From the NCBI GenBank assembly GCA_018136815.1, contig CM030936.1, forward strand, positions 1,772,569 to 1,836,568: DNA of 64,000 nt. The letters are read 5' to 3'. The position numbers were made by a program, and so were the translations under genes. Origin of the DNA: Isochrysis galbana. Taxonomy: Eukaryota; Haptophyta; Isochrysidales; Isochrysidaceae. Under the pieces are notes generated by a model that had not been told where the DNA came from, ran no database searches, and was given only the letters and a program-made list of their open reading frames with translations. Below, in pieces: positions 20,164-31,998 of the stretch; the stretch's first letter is position 1, and every line of letters begins with the position of its first letter.

Positions 20164-21690
20164 CTGGACCTTGGCACCATCGCCGACAAGGCTAATCTGT
20201 GGAGAGGATTTCCATGCACTGATCGTGACACGGGTTCATAAAACGGGGGGGCACGGAGGGGAGGAGGGAGAGGTTCACACGCAGACCATGTGCCTTACTA
20301 TGCTCGATGATATGTTCGTCACCTGTCCATGGCCGTGTGTTGAATAAAAACTTTTGAAAGCCTCGCCTCGCGTGTGGCCATTTGCCTCTATTCTCTATTT
20401 GCGCTACCGCGCCTCCGCTCCTTCCGTTCCCCTCTACAACCTGCCTTGCGGCAACTCCCCTCGTGCTCGTGCGCTACTTAGGGGCCCGTGTTGTGGGGAG
20501 TGGCCCGGCCGGTAGGGGTAGGGTTCCCTTCTTCCTCCTGTTGCCCGCTAAGTGGTCGGTGTCGGTGTTGTCGTCTTTGGTCTTGGGGGAGGGGGGTATG
20601 GGGGAATGTGTGTTGTGTATGGTGATGATGTCGTCGCGGGTGGGTGGGATGACGGAGGTTGTGCGCGCTCTAGGCTAATTTGTCGATTAGGTCTAGTGCG
20701 TGCGCTATGCGCTATGACGTATGACGTATGAGTTTTAGGTTGTCGCCCATTGTTATTGTTATAGTTTACCCTTTTTATATGTCTTCTATGTCTATGAATA
20801 CGGGGGTAAATAGTTCTTTAGGTCCCCTTGAGTTTGTGTGTTTGGGTTTCTCCTCCCTTTTGAGGCACTTTGAGTGCGAATTAGGTGGTGCGTTCCCGCT
20901 GGGTGTATTCCTCTTGTCGGGGTAGCGAATCTTACTATGGCTGTTTAGAGTTTGAGTTTAGAGCACTAGTAAATGGATGGTGGATGGGAGGTGTGTGAGT
21001 GCATGGCTGTGCTGTGTTGATGTTAGCAGATGGAGAAGCAGGTGTGTGAGAGCCGGCAAGGGTAGGCCATGCTAGGCTATGATTGCGAGATTGCGAGTTG
21101 TGCATATGGGTGGTGAGATTGTCGCATCCGAGATACCTGCCACAAGGGTTCCCATACACCATACATAGGCGCCTCCTTGAGCCTCTCCCGCCTCATCTTC
21201 ATCTCCCTCCTGTCGCCAGACGCCCCTCTCCGCCCGTTTGCCGTTTGCTAACGCAAACGAGACCCGTTACTTACCGCACTCCATCGGGGGGGGGTGCATT
21301 TTTAAACAATAATAATAAACCCCCCCTCTCCCTCTCTCCGTTCTCCTCCACCTCTGTCCCTGCGGCGTGCCACGGCCTGCTCGCAAAGGCCCTTTGGGGG
21401 CTCCCAGATGCCACGGCCTGCTCGCAAAGGCCCTTTGGGGGCTCCCAGAGGGCCAGCCAGGGCAGCTCAAGGGGCAGTGGAGGCTGGGGCTCAGCCCCTG
21501 GCCCCCCCTCCTCTCCCACGCTTGCCTCGCTGGCTCGCTGGCTCGCTGGCTCGCTGGCCCTGGGGCCATTTTTCGAAAATTTCGCCGGAGGATCCCCCCA
21601 TTTTTTTTGCTGATCTCTCATACCAGACCATAGGAAGCTTATTTAGGCCTCTATCTCTTTGCCCATTCCCGATTTTGCCCTCCGCACCCG
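20164..21690. other. Intergenic, repeat-rich, no gene seen
   Basis: Moderate-complexity T- and G-rich sequence. It includes family B copy 2 and a 41-bp tandem duplication at about 21370-21450 (GCCACGGCCTGCTCGCAAAG twice). Frames are short and not protein-like. Confidence 0.6.
21435..21565 (+). repeat. Dispersed repeat family B, copy 2
   Basis: Matches 10470-10620 through GGGGCAGTGGAGGCTGGGGCT. It ends in four tandem CTGGCTCG units (about 21530-21558) and is preceded by a tandem duplication of the TTTGGGGGCTCCCAGA segment. Confidence 0.65.
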
Positions 21691-21769
21691 CCTAGTGAGT
21701 GCCCGGGGACCTCTCCCCTTCTCTACTTGAAGCCCGCGGCCGAGAGCCGAGGTGCGGATTCTTTCTGAG

Positions 21770-21851
21770 AGTGAGAGGGAGAGAGAGAAGAACCAGCAGA
21801 CCGCACACTGGAAGACACGAGAGAAAGAGTCACTGGGCTCACGAGAAAGGG

Positions 21852-21887
<36 letters not shown>

Positions 21888-22130
21888 AGGAAGGAGAGAG
21901 GAGAGAGAAATCGGCGAGGGAGTACAAGAGTCTGGGAGAGTAGTGAGTGAGTATTGGTTCGAGTTCTCGCTGGAGGAGTGAGAGAGACGGGGCGAGCGCT
22001 GCTCGACGGACGGCGGCGAGCTCCCTCCCTCCCTCCCCCCCCCCCCTCCCTCCCTCCCTCCCTCCCCCCCCCCTCTCCCCCCGTCTCTCTCGCTCCCTCT
22101 CTTCCCCCCCCCCCCCCTCCCCCTCTTTCA
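21770..22130. repeat. GA tract then C-rich tract before VPS33
   Basis: A GA-rich stretch (21775-21945, with a pure GA run at 21858-21885) is followed by C-rich pyrimidine runs (22020-22125) immediately upstream of the VPS33 ATG. It is low complexity on both strands, and frames through it are artefacts. Confidence 0.85.
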
Positions 22131-22154
22131 CGCACAGTGCACTTGGGGGCGACG

Positions 22155-24380
22155 ATGGCTTCCTCGAGTTCATCAGGCATGCCCAAGCTCGAGGGTGCGC
22201 CCGTCCGCCTGCTCGCGCTCCGAGAACATGCACGAACGGCGCTGATGGCAGCGATCGACGCGGTCATCACCGAGTATGGCGAAACCATCCGCCTCGTGCT
22301 CGACCCGGCGCTGAGCGGCCCGCTTGGACTGATTGCAGAGCCACGCGAGTTCCGCCAGCATGGAGTCGACAAGATCTTCCATCTCGAGCCAGTGCCGCCG
22401 CCAGCGGGCAATGGGCGTCTGGTCTACATTGTGCGCCCAGAGCTCGAGAGCGCTCGCGCCATCGCGAGACAGCTCAAGTCGAGCAGCGGGAGTGCCGACG
22501 GCGCACAACACGTGACTGCTCCGCAGCATGCAACTCTTCACTTCGTTCCGAGAAGATCCCTGCTCTGCGAGAAGCTCCTAGGTGAGTTAGGCGTGTACGA
22601 CCGCCTCGACATCCGAGAGCTTTCGCTGCACCTCATTCCATTGGAGAACGACGTGCTTTCGCTCGAGCGCCCGTGCTTTTGCTCGCTTTTTCTTGACGGC
22701 GACTACTCCGTGCTGCACTCAGTCGCCGCCTCCATCGTGCAGCTCGAACAGCTCTATGGTCCAATCCGCGCTGTGTGCGGCAAGGGCACATGCTCGAGGC
22801 AGGTTGCGTGGCTTGTGCAACAAATGCGGCCGTCGTGTTCTTCTCCGACGAGATCACAAGACACCAACCCTGTGGACTTGGGTAGCCCAGTTGGAGACGG
22901 AGGGCGCATCAAGCGTCTGGTGCTTCTCGATCGGCTGTCGGACATCGTCACGCCTCTGCTGACTGAACTGACGTATGAGGGTTTGATCCACTCCTTATTC
23001 GGAATAAAGCATGGATATGTTGACCTTGAGCCATCGACCCTCGGTCTCAGCTCAAACCGCTACATCAAGCGCGAGCTCAACAGCAACGACGCACTGTACG
23101 CGCAGATCCGCAATTGTAACTTTGGCGATGTCGGGCCGTTGCTCCGTAAGCTATCATACGACTTATCCGAAGGGTACGAGGAGCGGCATACTGCCCACAC
23201 GGTCAGCCAGATCCGTGAATTCATGCGCAAGCTCTCAAAACTGCAGAGCACCCACAAGTCGCTATCGATGCATGTGCATCTCGCTGAGAAGATACATCAG
23301 CATACCTCTACTGCCGAGTTCCATGCTCGCATTGCAGCGGAGCAGCAAGCGCTCGCCAACGCTGGCGCCACAGCAGACGGAGAGGAGGAGCTGGACGAGG
23401 CAATCGGGCGGGGCGGGCCGCTGGCGAGCGTGCTGAGGCTTGCCTGCCTCTTCTCAGTCGTTGGGAACGGCATCAAGGAGAAGAAGCTCAAGGCATTGCA
23501 CTCCGAGCTCATAGCACAGTATGGATATGACTCTGTGCGCTGCTCGGCCGGGTCACAGCAAATGCTATTCGTGCGCGATGGAATTGATCTCACTTTGTGT
23601 GGTTCTTTGGATGGTTGCGCTCAAGTACTTTTGCGAGCATCATGGCGCGCCCCAAAGATTGGTAGCTCGCAAAGCATTTGCCAAATTGGGCTGAATCTTG
23701 GCCGCGCCATTCACCCGCAGGTCGCGCTCACACTGAACGCTCTCCACAAGGTTGGCCTACTCCGCCGTGCCGATGGACGCTCTGTGTGGCCAGCATTGTG
23801 CAAGACGTTTGACCTTGTCGCTGATGACGTGCCGGAGGTGGCTGTTGCCTTTTCCTGAGCCGATTGCCATTCGGGGTGTGGGGTTAACAAGCTTGATATC
23901 GAGCAACATGCTTGTCGGCCTCACTTGTAGGTGCAAGGCTTCGAACAACCATCTGACATGTCATACTTCTTTTCAGGCTATTGCCCTCTCTCTGCACGAA
24001 TCGTCGGCTTGATATTAGCACACTCCCCGCATTGGTCGATTCGCGAGGAATATCTCAGACCACTGCCAGGACCGCTATTCCGAGACGACGCAACGCTAGT
24101 ACGAGAATCCAATGCCAACATCATGGGGAACAACGTCGCCTCTCATGGAATACATGGAAGCGAGGGAGGCGATGGTGATTCGGACAATGTAACGTTGATC
24201 TACTTCATCGGCGGGTGTACCTTTGCAGAAATATCCTGTCTACGTTGGCTCTCTACTCAGATGCGGCCCAAACAAGAATTTCTCATAGCTACCACGAATC
24301 TAACATCCGGCGATGAGATCATTGAAAGTTTGAGCCAGCAATTTGAGAACAATTTACGCTCACTTGATGAAGATGCCTGA
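22155..24380 (+). CDS. VPS33: Vps33-like Sec1/Munc18 protein
   Basis: Exons 22155-23837 and 23931-24380 join in phase 0 to 710 residues. The junction gives DDVPEVQGFEQPSDMSYFFS followed by GYCPLSARIV, the characteristic Vps33 C-terminal region. Other family features: IRLVLDPALSGPLGLI, RLVLLDRLSDIVTPLLTELTYEG (the SM-protein DR-D-TPLLHE-TY region), and NAGATADGEEELDEAIGRG followed by LRLACLFS. Vps33 is the SM subunit of HOPS/CORVET that templates SNARE assembly at endosomes and vacuoles or lysosomes. At 710 residues it is somewhat longer than usual (about 600), partly from loops and an extended tail. Start chosen at the ATG giving MASSSSSGMPKLEG; the frame upstream is a low-complexity tract. 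Confidence 0.9.
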
Positions 24381-24474
24381 CTTGGAATTTGGATGTTGTG
24401 AGCAATATTCCTTTTCTATGGCGAGACTCTCAAAGCCCTCAACTTACGAATTGTCTTCTTCCCATAGCTGCCCT

Positions 24475-24544
24475 GCCGAAGGGCGCAAGTGATGGCAAGT
24501 CCAGCGCACGGCTTGGCACTTACTTGCGCCCACTATGCTTCGGC
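24475..24544. repeat. Imperfect hairpin downstream of VPS33
   Basis: The arms share GCCGAA and GGGCGCAAGT in inverted order, with a 7-base bulge and a loop near TCCAGCGCACGG. It sits about 95 bp after the stop codon. It could be a 3' UTR structure, a foldback remnant or a small-RNA precursor. Confidence 0.55.
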
Positions 24545-25421
24545 GTTTCCAACCACTGACCTAATCACCCATTACCACAGTGGCTTGCACTCTTGAGGCG
24601 CATTTACTAGTTGCTATCGATTGGCCAATGTGGTTTGGAGGAACGCGCCTCTGGTCTTCGTTGGGGCGAAGAGTGCATGGAAGTAAGGAGATGCGCCGCG
24701 CGGGCCGTCGCCGTTTACGCGCTGCAGCCCTCGCCGACGCGTTTCGGCTTGGTCTTCGATTGGCGCGCTGCCGTGACCCCACGCTCCTAGTTGCTAGCTG
24801 TGGGCGCAGCCGCACAGACGGCAATTCATCACACGTGACACCTTACCGTGCCCTCACCCAACCCCAACCCCCTTCGCCGTGTGCGTTGTCGCGACCAGCC
24901 GCAAGAGAGGGAAGGGCTCTGTGTCAGCCGTGCAAAAGACAAAGAATCGCCGGTCTTGTGGGTAAGGGGAGAGCTGTCCTGGGGGTTTCGTCCCTAGAGA
25001 GGCGCTCCCTCTTGCAAACCTTTCTCCTTTGGCTTCGGCATTCTCTCTCCCGCGTACGGGCTCTCCCACGTGGGCCGGTTACCTCCTGCACGGTCACGTC
25101 CACTCCACCTCGTCGGGATCCGCCCCCGCCCCCTCGTCCGCCCTACGTTCCGTTGTGCGTGTCTCCCGCTCTGTTCACATCTCCTTATCCGCCCCGTTCT
25201 TTTCCCTCGCTTTTCTTCCTCCTTCCTTGTTTCCAGCATTCCTTGCTCCCTATCTTTTGTTCCGTCCATTGCCCCCTCCCTTTCCCTTTGCGCGCCTTGA
25301 CGCGCTGCCCCCTCTGCCCCCCCTTGCTTCCCTGCTTCTTGCGTGTCCCGATCGCCCCGTGCGCCGACCCGGGGACGTTGGAGCGCTTAGAAAGGAAAGT
25401 TAGAGTGGCGTCCAGCGCGTC

Positions 25422-25532
25422 CGAGGGGAGGAGCCGCAAGGCAGGTGGAAGGAGTGGAAGGGACGCGGGCGTGGCTGCGAGCAAGGTCTGCAAAGCCGCG
25501 TGTGGGGTGAGGTTATTAAGAAGTTTTTTTTT
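25422..25532 (+). repeat. Dispersed repeat family E, copy 1
   Basis: CGAGGGGA, CCGCAAGGC, GGTGGA, GCGGGCGTGGCT and TATTAAGAAG then a T run occur in the same order as at 38119-38232. It ends in poly-T. Confidence 0.6.
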
Positions 25533-26324
25533 CTCCTGTGCCGCTGAGTTACCTGTTTATCACAAGATTGTTGCAGGTTGCAGGGTTTAGTCGCTGTTGT
25601 GTGCTACGGTGTTTATCGTACTGTGACAGTGACAATGATCGGTCGCGCGTCCGAGTGATCAGTTAGAGCGGGGCGTCTCGTCGTTTTATGCGAGCGTTTC
25701 GGCAAGACCAAGTGCAAGTGCCAAGTGCTTTCGCTACGAGGCTAAAGTTCTCACTTAGTTGTAGCTTGTAGCCTACCTTCTACCTTTTTCATTCTCGATG
25801 GATACGGGGGTGCTGAGTTCTAGCGCGGGTTTTTAAGTTTGGGTTTCAGTGCAAAGGAAGAAAGGAAGTGAGTATACTGGGGTATAATTTTTTTAAATTT
25901 TTAACAAATTTTTATGGGTCGCGGCGCGGCAAAAAAACGGGACTAGCGCTCACTCACTACAGGACACCCTGCCGCAGCAAGCGCAAGCACCCTTCCCCCC
26001 TTATGCCACCCAGCTCTTCACTAGCTTTCTACCTGCGTTAGCCAGAGCGCCCCTCCCTCCACACTCAGACAGCCCCCCACGCCAGGATCCTGTTTTGGTC
26101 TCGCAGGCACGCAAGGGGGCCTAATGGGAGGGTGAGGAGCAACTCCTCAGAGAGGAGCTGTGGGGAAGGAGATGTCTGAGTGGGGGCGCTATACCATTGC
26201 ACTAACTAGGCATGGGCAGCGACGCTGCCTCAAGACATGTCCTCCCTCTTGTCTTGAGTCGAAATTTTTGGTGCTTGAAACAGAGGGCGAGGGGGTTTGT
26301 GCTTCTTGGAACGAGCCTCGGCCG

Positions 26325-26352
26325 GAGATCATAAACCACATTTTATGATCTC
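26325..26352. repeat. Hairpin, 11-bp perfect stem
   Basis: GAGATCATAAA and TTTATGATCTC flank a 6-base loop. No gene nearby explains it. Confidence 0.6.
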
Positions 26353-27434
26353 GGAACGGGCGCAAAGTGCACAATGGCATCGACAATGTCAAGAAATGGG
26401 AAACACCGTCCATTCGCTAATCTGGGTACTAGAAAGCACCAGCTGCAAGACTTCAATCAACTACAGCAAGCCCAGGCCGACACAACCACCTACAACCAAC
26501 TTACTACCGCCGCCATGCTAGCTAGCTTTGTTCTACGTTCCCGCTGCGCCGGAGCCGCCGCACACCACCACGAAAGCGAACGCGCTGGGGCACTAGGAGC
26601 GTGCGGAGCGCCGGCGCTTCTCCGATCCTTGCTCGCGGCTGCCGCGTCGCTCCTCACGCGCAGCCAGCCGAGCCGGTCTCAAAGACCCCCTGCATGCTAC
26701 GCAGAGCCATGGTGGCAACCTGTTCGGTGCCAGTGCTCGCCACCCCGCGCGCTTGCGCGGGTGTGGTTTGGATGGGTTGGATGGGCTCTGAGAGCGGGCT
26801 TTTTGACGAGCCGCCTCGGGCGGCATGGGGCATGGGGCGTCCCAGGTGTGGGGCGCGGTGGCGAGGGTCGCCTGGGGCTCGGGAGCGGTCGCGGCACGCT
26901 CCACAGTTCAAACTATAACAATAGTTTTCTGAGTATACTGGGGTATATGGCGTTAGTCAGTACCGTGAGTGCGTGGTCCTTTATAGCCAAACCGTAGTGC
27001 AGCAGTATCCTGAATCTTCATACTTCAGATTTTTTTTGTAGTGAGCAGCGGCGCCCCTGCACACCCACGTGTGTAAGTCGATGTGTGTACCCTGCCCTTG
27101 TAGCTCAAATAACAGCAGCTACGATCATGCTCGTGTACAAGAAGGGTGATGATATCGACTGAGCACGAATGAACCGACGGCAAGCGTAACAACACAACAC
27201 GACATCGGCATCTTGCTGGACAATATTCCCCTCGTGTTCCCGCGGTCCGGTGCGGCTGTTCACGAGATTGTTCCCCTTATTGCACCGGGTGCAGCATGCT
27301 TACACGGCCCACAGCCACGCCCTGCGCATGCCATCACTTTCATTTTGGCACATATGACCACAATTACCCTGCGGGTTCCACTTCCCACCCTCAAAGCGCA
27401 GCCCCTAACAGGCAAGACGCGACTGTCATCGCAG

Positions 27435-29009
27435 CTATTCAAGCGTTTTGAGCAGCCTAAACAGACCGGCAGCTTCCCGTATGTGACTAAATTCGATACA
27501 AAACGCTTGTACCTCGATGAAAAGGTCCTGCGTTGCCAAGGGGGTGTTGAGAATTGCGCATCGGTGAAATGAGGCAAGTGGCGTGTCGTGTGACTCAATG
27601 CCCTTGTCAAGTGAGAGCGTGCCCTGTCCGAGCGCGTCGACCCCCGCCGTCCCAGGTCCACAAGCGGGTGCATCCACGCCCTTCAGATCATCAACTGCGA
27701 TAGCATGCCAGCTACCTGACACTCATCTCACCCAGTAGTAAAGGACCCAACGCTGTGTCGCCACTCCCGCGACAACGGCAGGCATCTCGCGCACCTGGAC
27801 GTTTATGATCTTGTTGCGGATGAGAGACTGGAGGAAGACGCACACTAGCCGGACAAGCCTGTTTTGCATGTATCGATCCTTGATGCTCTCGCACGAGGAA
27901 ATGCAGTTGGAGATGTAAAGGTGCACGAACTCGGTTGGCAAGTCGACGGCAGTCGTGAGCCGGTTTACCACCTCCATTGAGTGGAGGCTGATGTCCATAT
28001 TGACGAGGACAGAAAAATAGTCCGTCAGCTGCGACGACGACATCAACTTAAGCAGCACCTCGATCGCGATGACCGGGTTGTTCTCAACGAGGTCAGGAAG
28101 CCGCTTGGGCGTCAGCCCGCAGTGGTACACTAGCTTTGAGTCTCCCTCCAGTTCCGCCAGCACCTGCTGCTGCTGAACAGGCACGAGCGGTCCACGGAAG
28201 GCCTTGCCCATAAGCTCGCGCACTTCGGCGCCTTTGACGTTATCGGCGCACATGGAATGGTCCCATAGCAGCGAGAATGTGCCCTCCGGCTGCGGGTTGA
28301 GCCATAAGACCTCCTCTTCCCGGGAGTCGAGCATTGGCGGGGGAGGGCGCAGCAACGGCGGACCCATCCGCAACAGCCCCAGGCGCGAGTCCAGCTCCAG
28401 CTCTGCATGAGCCTCCTCGGCGCCGCGCGTCTCGCCCCCAGTCTGACCCTGTCCTATCTCCTGAGCAGACTGCGCGGGCCGCAGCACGAGCTCGTCGTCC
28501 GCCACCACAGGGCTGATACCGGCCCGTTGCATCTCTGGCACCTGTGCGTCACGCGCAGCATACGTGGCGCGCAACGCAGCGAGATTGGGCATCGGCGGCG
28601 GTTCTTCGCCTGCTCTCCACATGGCACGCAATTCCTGCGGAGACTTCTTACCGATGTCTTTCGCCGGCGACGTGGATAGAATCATGCAGAGCAGGTTGCG
28701 CTCATGCACGCGCGCCTCTGGCTCATTGCTGCCCGTATCAAGAATGCTGCAACGGCCAACCAGAAATGGCATGAATGGATGCACTCCAGGGGGCTCATCC
28801 TTGTAAAGCTGCTGCAAGATGAAGAGCGCGGCTAGATCATGCCGCGGTGGCAGCATCCCGTCCTCTAAAAGCACACACATCGCCGCGGCCACTCTGAAGT
28901 GGTCTGCGCGCTGGAACGTGCGCTGAAACGCGGCAGCCGCTGCGTCGAGGCTCTTCTCCTCCTGCCCCAAAATCTCCAATAGGGAGGCCCCCTCCGTCTG
29001 CGAGAGCAT
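27435..29009 (-). CDS. CNOT11: CNOT11-like subunit of the CCR4-NOT deadenylase
   Basis: Exons 29009-27795 and 27527-27435 join in phase 0 to 435 residues; the 267-bp intron is GT-AG. The N-terminal part has [20 protein letters not shown] and [17 protein letters not shown]. The C-terminal part (about residues 300-435), with [31 protein letters not shown] and, across the splice, [20 protein letters not shown], is the conserved CNOT11 domain that docks CNOT10 in animals. It acts in cytoplasmic mRNA deadenylation. Start at ATG 29009 (MLSQTEG); the frame upstream lacks an ATG and enters a CT tract. The middle, about 160-240, is a Pro/Glu-rich linker. Confidence 0.93.
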
Positions 29010-29049
29010 GAGTGTCTCGAGAGGTTGGTCGACCGCTCTCTCCCACTCA

Positions 29050-29500
29050 CACCGCACCCCTCACTCTCCCCGTCCCTCTCTCTCTCTCTCCCCTCCGCCC
29101 TATCTCTGCCTCCTGCGCAGCAAGGGGGGGAAGGAGGGGGGAGGGAAAGGGAATGGGAATGGGGTGGAGGCGGGGCGGGGGGTATGGGGAGAGTGGAGAG
29201 CTGAGAGGCGTGGGTTGCCTGGTGTGTGTGGCCACGTGTGTGTGTCGTCAGGCCTTTTGCGTCGGCGAGGCAGCAGCTTGCACGGGCGGCGCACCACCGT
29301 GGCGCCAGGGCTGGCGGGCCGCCGAGCGGCGAGAGAGCGGCTGGGCCCGCGCCCCCCCCCCCCCCCCCCCCCCCCCACGGCTTCTTCCCCCCCCCCCCCT
29401 ATCCCCTCCCCCCCCCCCCCCCCCCCCTCTCTCTCCCCTTGCCCCACCCCCCCTCTTCCCGCGCATAGGCCAAAGGGAGGGGTAGAATAGATACCACGAG
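29050..29500. repeat. Mixed G-rich and C-rich tracts upstream of CNOT11
   Basis: CT runs (29050-29100), G-rich (29120-29200) and long C runs (29350-29450). Frames on both strands here are Pro- or Gly-rich artefacts. 29500-30130 holds no gene. Confidence 0.85.
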
Positions 29501-30136
29501 GGAGAGAGAAGAGGGAAGGGCGGGAGGCGCTCAGCGATCGCTCGCGCGCCACCCCCACACCCTCCTCCTCGTTTTCTCTCTCTACAGAGAGAAGAGATAC
29601 GGGGACGAGAGCTCACAGGCAGGGAACCAAGTGGTGCTGACGGGGACAGAGAGGGAAAGCGGAAGAGAGGTAATCTTAGAGAGAGAGAGAGAGATGGAGC
29701 GAGGGGAGAAGGAGGGAGAGACTTAAAAGTATTGTAGAGTAGAGTAGAGCTCCATCCCAGTACAATCCCCCCACTGACCCTGTTCCCAGGGGCGCGGGAG
29801 ACGAGGGATTTTCACACGGCCAAATTGTACGGTTGGCAGCGCGCCCTGCTCGCTGCTGATGGATGGATGACTATGTACTCTACCTCTACCTACATGGAAA
29901 ACACGGGTTTACCGACTTTGTACAGATGCCAAAAACAGCCCGCTTTCACCGTGTTTCAAACGCCCTCCCTAGCAGCATGCAGCATGCCGGGTTTGTGAGG
30001 TTCCCGCATTTCTAGAAAAGCCAAAAACAAAAAAAGGCTGTATTTGCTGTGTTTGCAGGCCCCCCCTGCCGTGTTGCCGTGTTTCACATCTAGGCTACTC
30101 TAAGGTCGCGTTCCGTCGAAAGAGGACCATGTGATA

Positions 30137-31852
30137 GGGCGGTCAAACAGGGCTTTTAACTTCTAAGGGTGAGAATTAACCAAGACCAAGTCAAGATTGA
30201 GGTTTTATCACGAGATCTGCAGGGTATTCTATTGGTAATGGGCAGAATCTTGTAAGGAATATTCACATTTTCGATTTTCGACGCCATTTCGACACACAGA
30301 CCCGAAAACCGAAAACGTTTTCGCGCTCGTGCGAAATCGACGTCGACCAGAACACCAGAACAGAGCACCCGATCGAGGTCGCGCTGTGCGACGCGCGCCT
30401 GTGTCCCCCGGAACGCGACTTAAAAGACAACGAGAGAATATGGGGCTACACGCCCCGACCAACAAACATATTAGAAAGATGATAAGCCCCCCCTAGCACG
30501 GTGGACAAAGACTTTAACCTTGAAATATCGGACGACCTCTTGCAGTGCAACTTGCAGGCGGCAAGAGGGCTGGACATACGACATACGAAACATCACTTAA
30601 CAAAACACAAAACGGAAACTCCACGCGAAAGCACCGGCACCGGCGGATAGAATAAGCGGACTCTCAGAGGGAAAAAGAAAAAGAAAAAAAGCAAAGCCGA
30701 GTCAATGTGACGAGGATATCACAATCTCCCGCCCCCTTCTCTCCAACTCCTGGCCGAAGCAGTGTGCACGGCCTCCCCGATACCAGCATCTGCGCTGCAG
30801 AGGGCAGAGGGAGCTGGGGAAAGGGAAAGGGGTTGACGGTGGTTAAGCTTGGTTGGTTAGTAGGGAGGTACACAAGCACGCTGCCTCACGTCGCACACGT
30901 AGCGGAGATTTTTAAGAATAAGAAGATTTTTTTTCTATTTCGAAACCAGCCTCGTTGTCTTGTGGGTGGGGGGGAGGGGGAGGACTCCGGTACGGGGAGA
31001 GCAGAGAGAGAGAAACCGGGGGGGGGGAGGCAAAGGTATTTTTATAGTAGAGAGGGGCAGAGAGATAGAGGTACGCAGCAGCCGCGAGAGAGAAGCGGGA
31101 GGCCGCAGAAGAGGAGAGTTTGAGGAGAGGGAAAGGGGAGGCCTCGAGTCCTTTGGGGGGACTAGGAGATGGGAAGAAACAGGGGAGAGGAGGTAAAGGA
31201 GGAGGAGAAGGAAGAAGGAAGAGAGGGGGGGGGGGGGGGGAGAAGGGAGAGGGGGAGAGATTGGGGGGCGAGCCCAGCGAAAAATGGAGAAAGAGAGGAA
31301 TTTAGAGAGAAGTGTGGCGGCGGGGGGCGAGGGAGAGAGGGAGGGAGGGAGGGAGGGAGGGAGAGAGAGAGAGAAAGCGATGGAGCTTCGCGTTCTCGCC
31401 TCGGCGGAGAGCTTCGCCGTCTCTCTGGCGGCTCTGGCGGGCGGACTGGCGGCTGGACTCGGCATCGGCGCCAGCGGTGGACAGCTTCCATACCTCGTGC
31501 ACCCGGTTGAGGTGTGCGCGCACCCAGTCGGCCGGGGAGAGAGAAGGAAGTGGGGGGGGGGGGGGGGGTAGACGAGAGAGGAAGGGGGGGCGGAGACAGA
31601 GACGGAGGGAGGGAGGGGCGCGTCGCACAGCGCGACCTGTGGTGCACTTTTGTGGTCGACGTCGATTTCGCACGAGCGCGAAAACGTTTTGGGGTCTGTG
31701 TGTTGAATGGCGTCGAAAATGTGCATATTTCTCATTAGATTCTGCCTAATATACCCATTTCCAGTAGCATATCCTAAGATCTCGCGATAAAACCTCAATC
31801 TTGACTTAGTGAATTTTCACCCTTAGAAGTTAAAAGCCCTGTTTGACCGCCC
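30137..31852. mobile_element. DNA element with about 240-265-bp terminal inverted repeats
   Basis: The left end (30137-30401) and right end (31616-31852) are inverted copies, both starting GGGCGGTCAAACAGGGC and sharing GAGGTTTTATC, TTTTCGACGCCAT, GTTTTCGCGCTCGTGCGAAA, TCGACGTCGACCA and GGTCGCGCTGTGCGACGCG. Both sides are bordered by TA (30135-30136, 31853-31854), the target site of Tc1/mariner-like elements. No transposase frame is recognisable inside, so it is a non-autonomous element. A third, solitary end lies at 8204. The interior holds non-repetitive sequence and a purine-rich tract leading to a short open frame. Confidence 0.85.
31380..31571 (+). CDS. Short open frame inside the TIR element, resembles a captured first exon
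   Basis: An ATG after about 350 bp of GA/G-rich sequence begins MELRVLASAESFAVSLAALA, followed by GGLAAGLGIGASGGQLPYLV, a plausible hydrophobic N-terminal segment. A GAG/GTGTGC donor-like site follows at about 31510; beyond it the frame degrades into purine-tract sequence. No further exons appear before the right TIR. The layout (purine tract, ATG, short exon, donor) copies that of host genes in this window. Source gene not identified. Confidence 0.4.
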   Translation: MELRVLASAESFAVSLAALAGGLAAGLGIGASGGQLPYLVHPVEVCAHPVGRGERRKWGGGGG

Positions 31853-31879
31853 TATAATATCTAGATATTAGGTATCTAC

Positions 31880-31998
31880 TTGGCAAATCGCACTATCTCT
31901 ATGTATCAAGATAGCCGAAGGGCACTATCTCTATGTATCAAGATAGCTGAAAGGCACTATCTACTTCAAACATGTTAGCTCCAAACCAAACCTATTCA
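31880..31998 (-). repeat. Dispersed repeat family D, copy 2
   Basis: The reverse complement matches 12979-13096 at GGCTGTGAATAGGTTTG. It contains two tandem copies of GCACTATCTCTATGTATCAA at 31896 and 31923. It abuts the right end of the TIR element; the palindrome AATATCTAGATATT lies between them. Confidence 0.65.

Larger units (their letters stand above)
24550..27430. other. Intergenic region with repeats, no gene supported
   Basis: Includes C/T-rich sequence (24840-25370), repeat family E copy 1, an AT-rich patch with GAGTATACTGGGGTATA at 25870 and again at 26930, and a hairpin at 26325. The 336-residue frame at 24580-25590 is compositional, since it crosses a repeat and the pyrimidine tract. 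Confidence 0.5.

Noticed and set aside
24580-25590. 336-residue plus-strand open frame
   Set aside because: Starts in unremarkable sequence, crosses a pyrimidine tract and repeat family E, and has Pro/Leu/Arg composition typical of a GC-rich chance frame.
29012-29490. 160-residue plus-strand Pro-rich frame
   Set aside because: Runs across C-tracts upstream of CNOT11 on the opposite strand.
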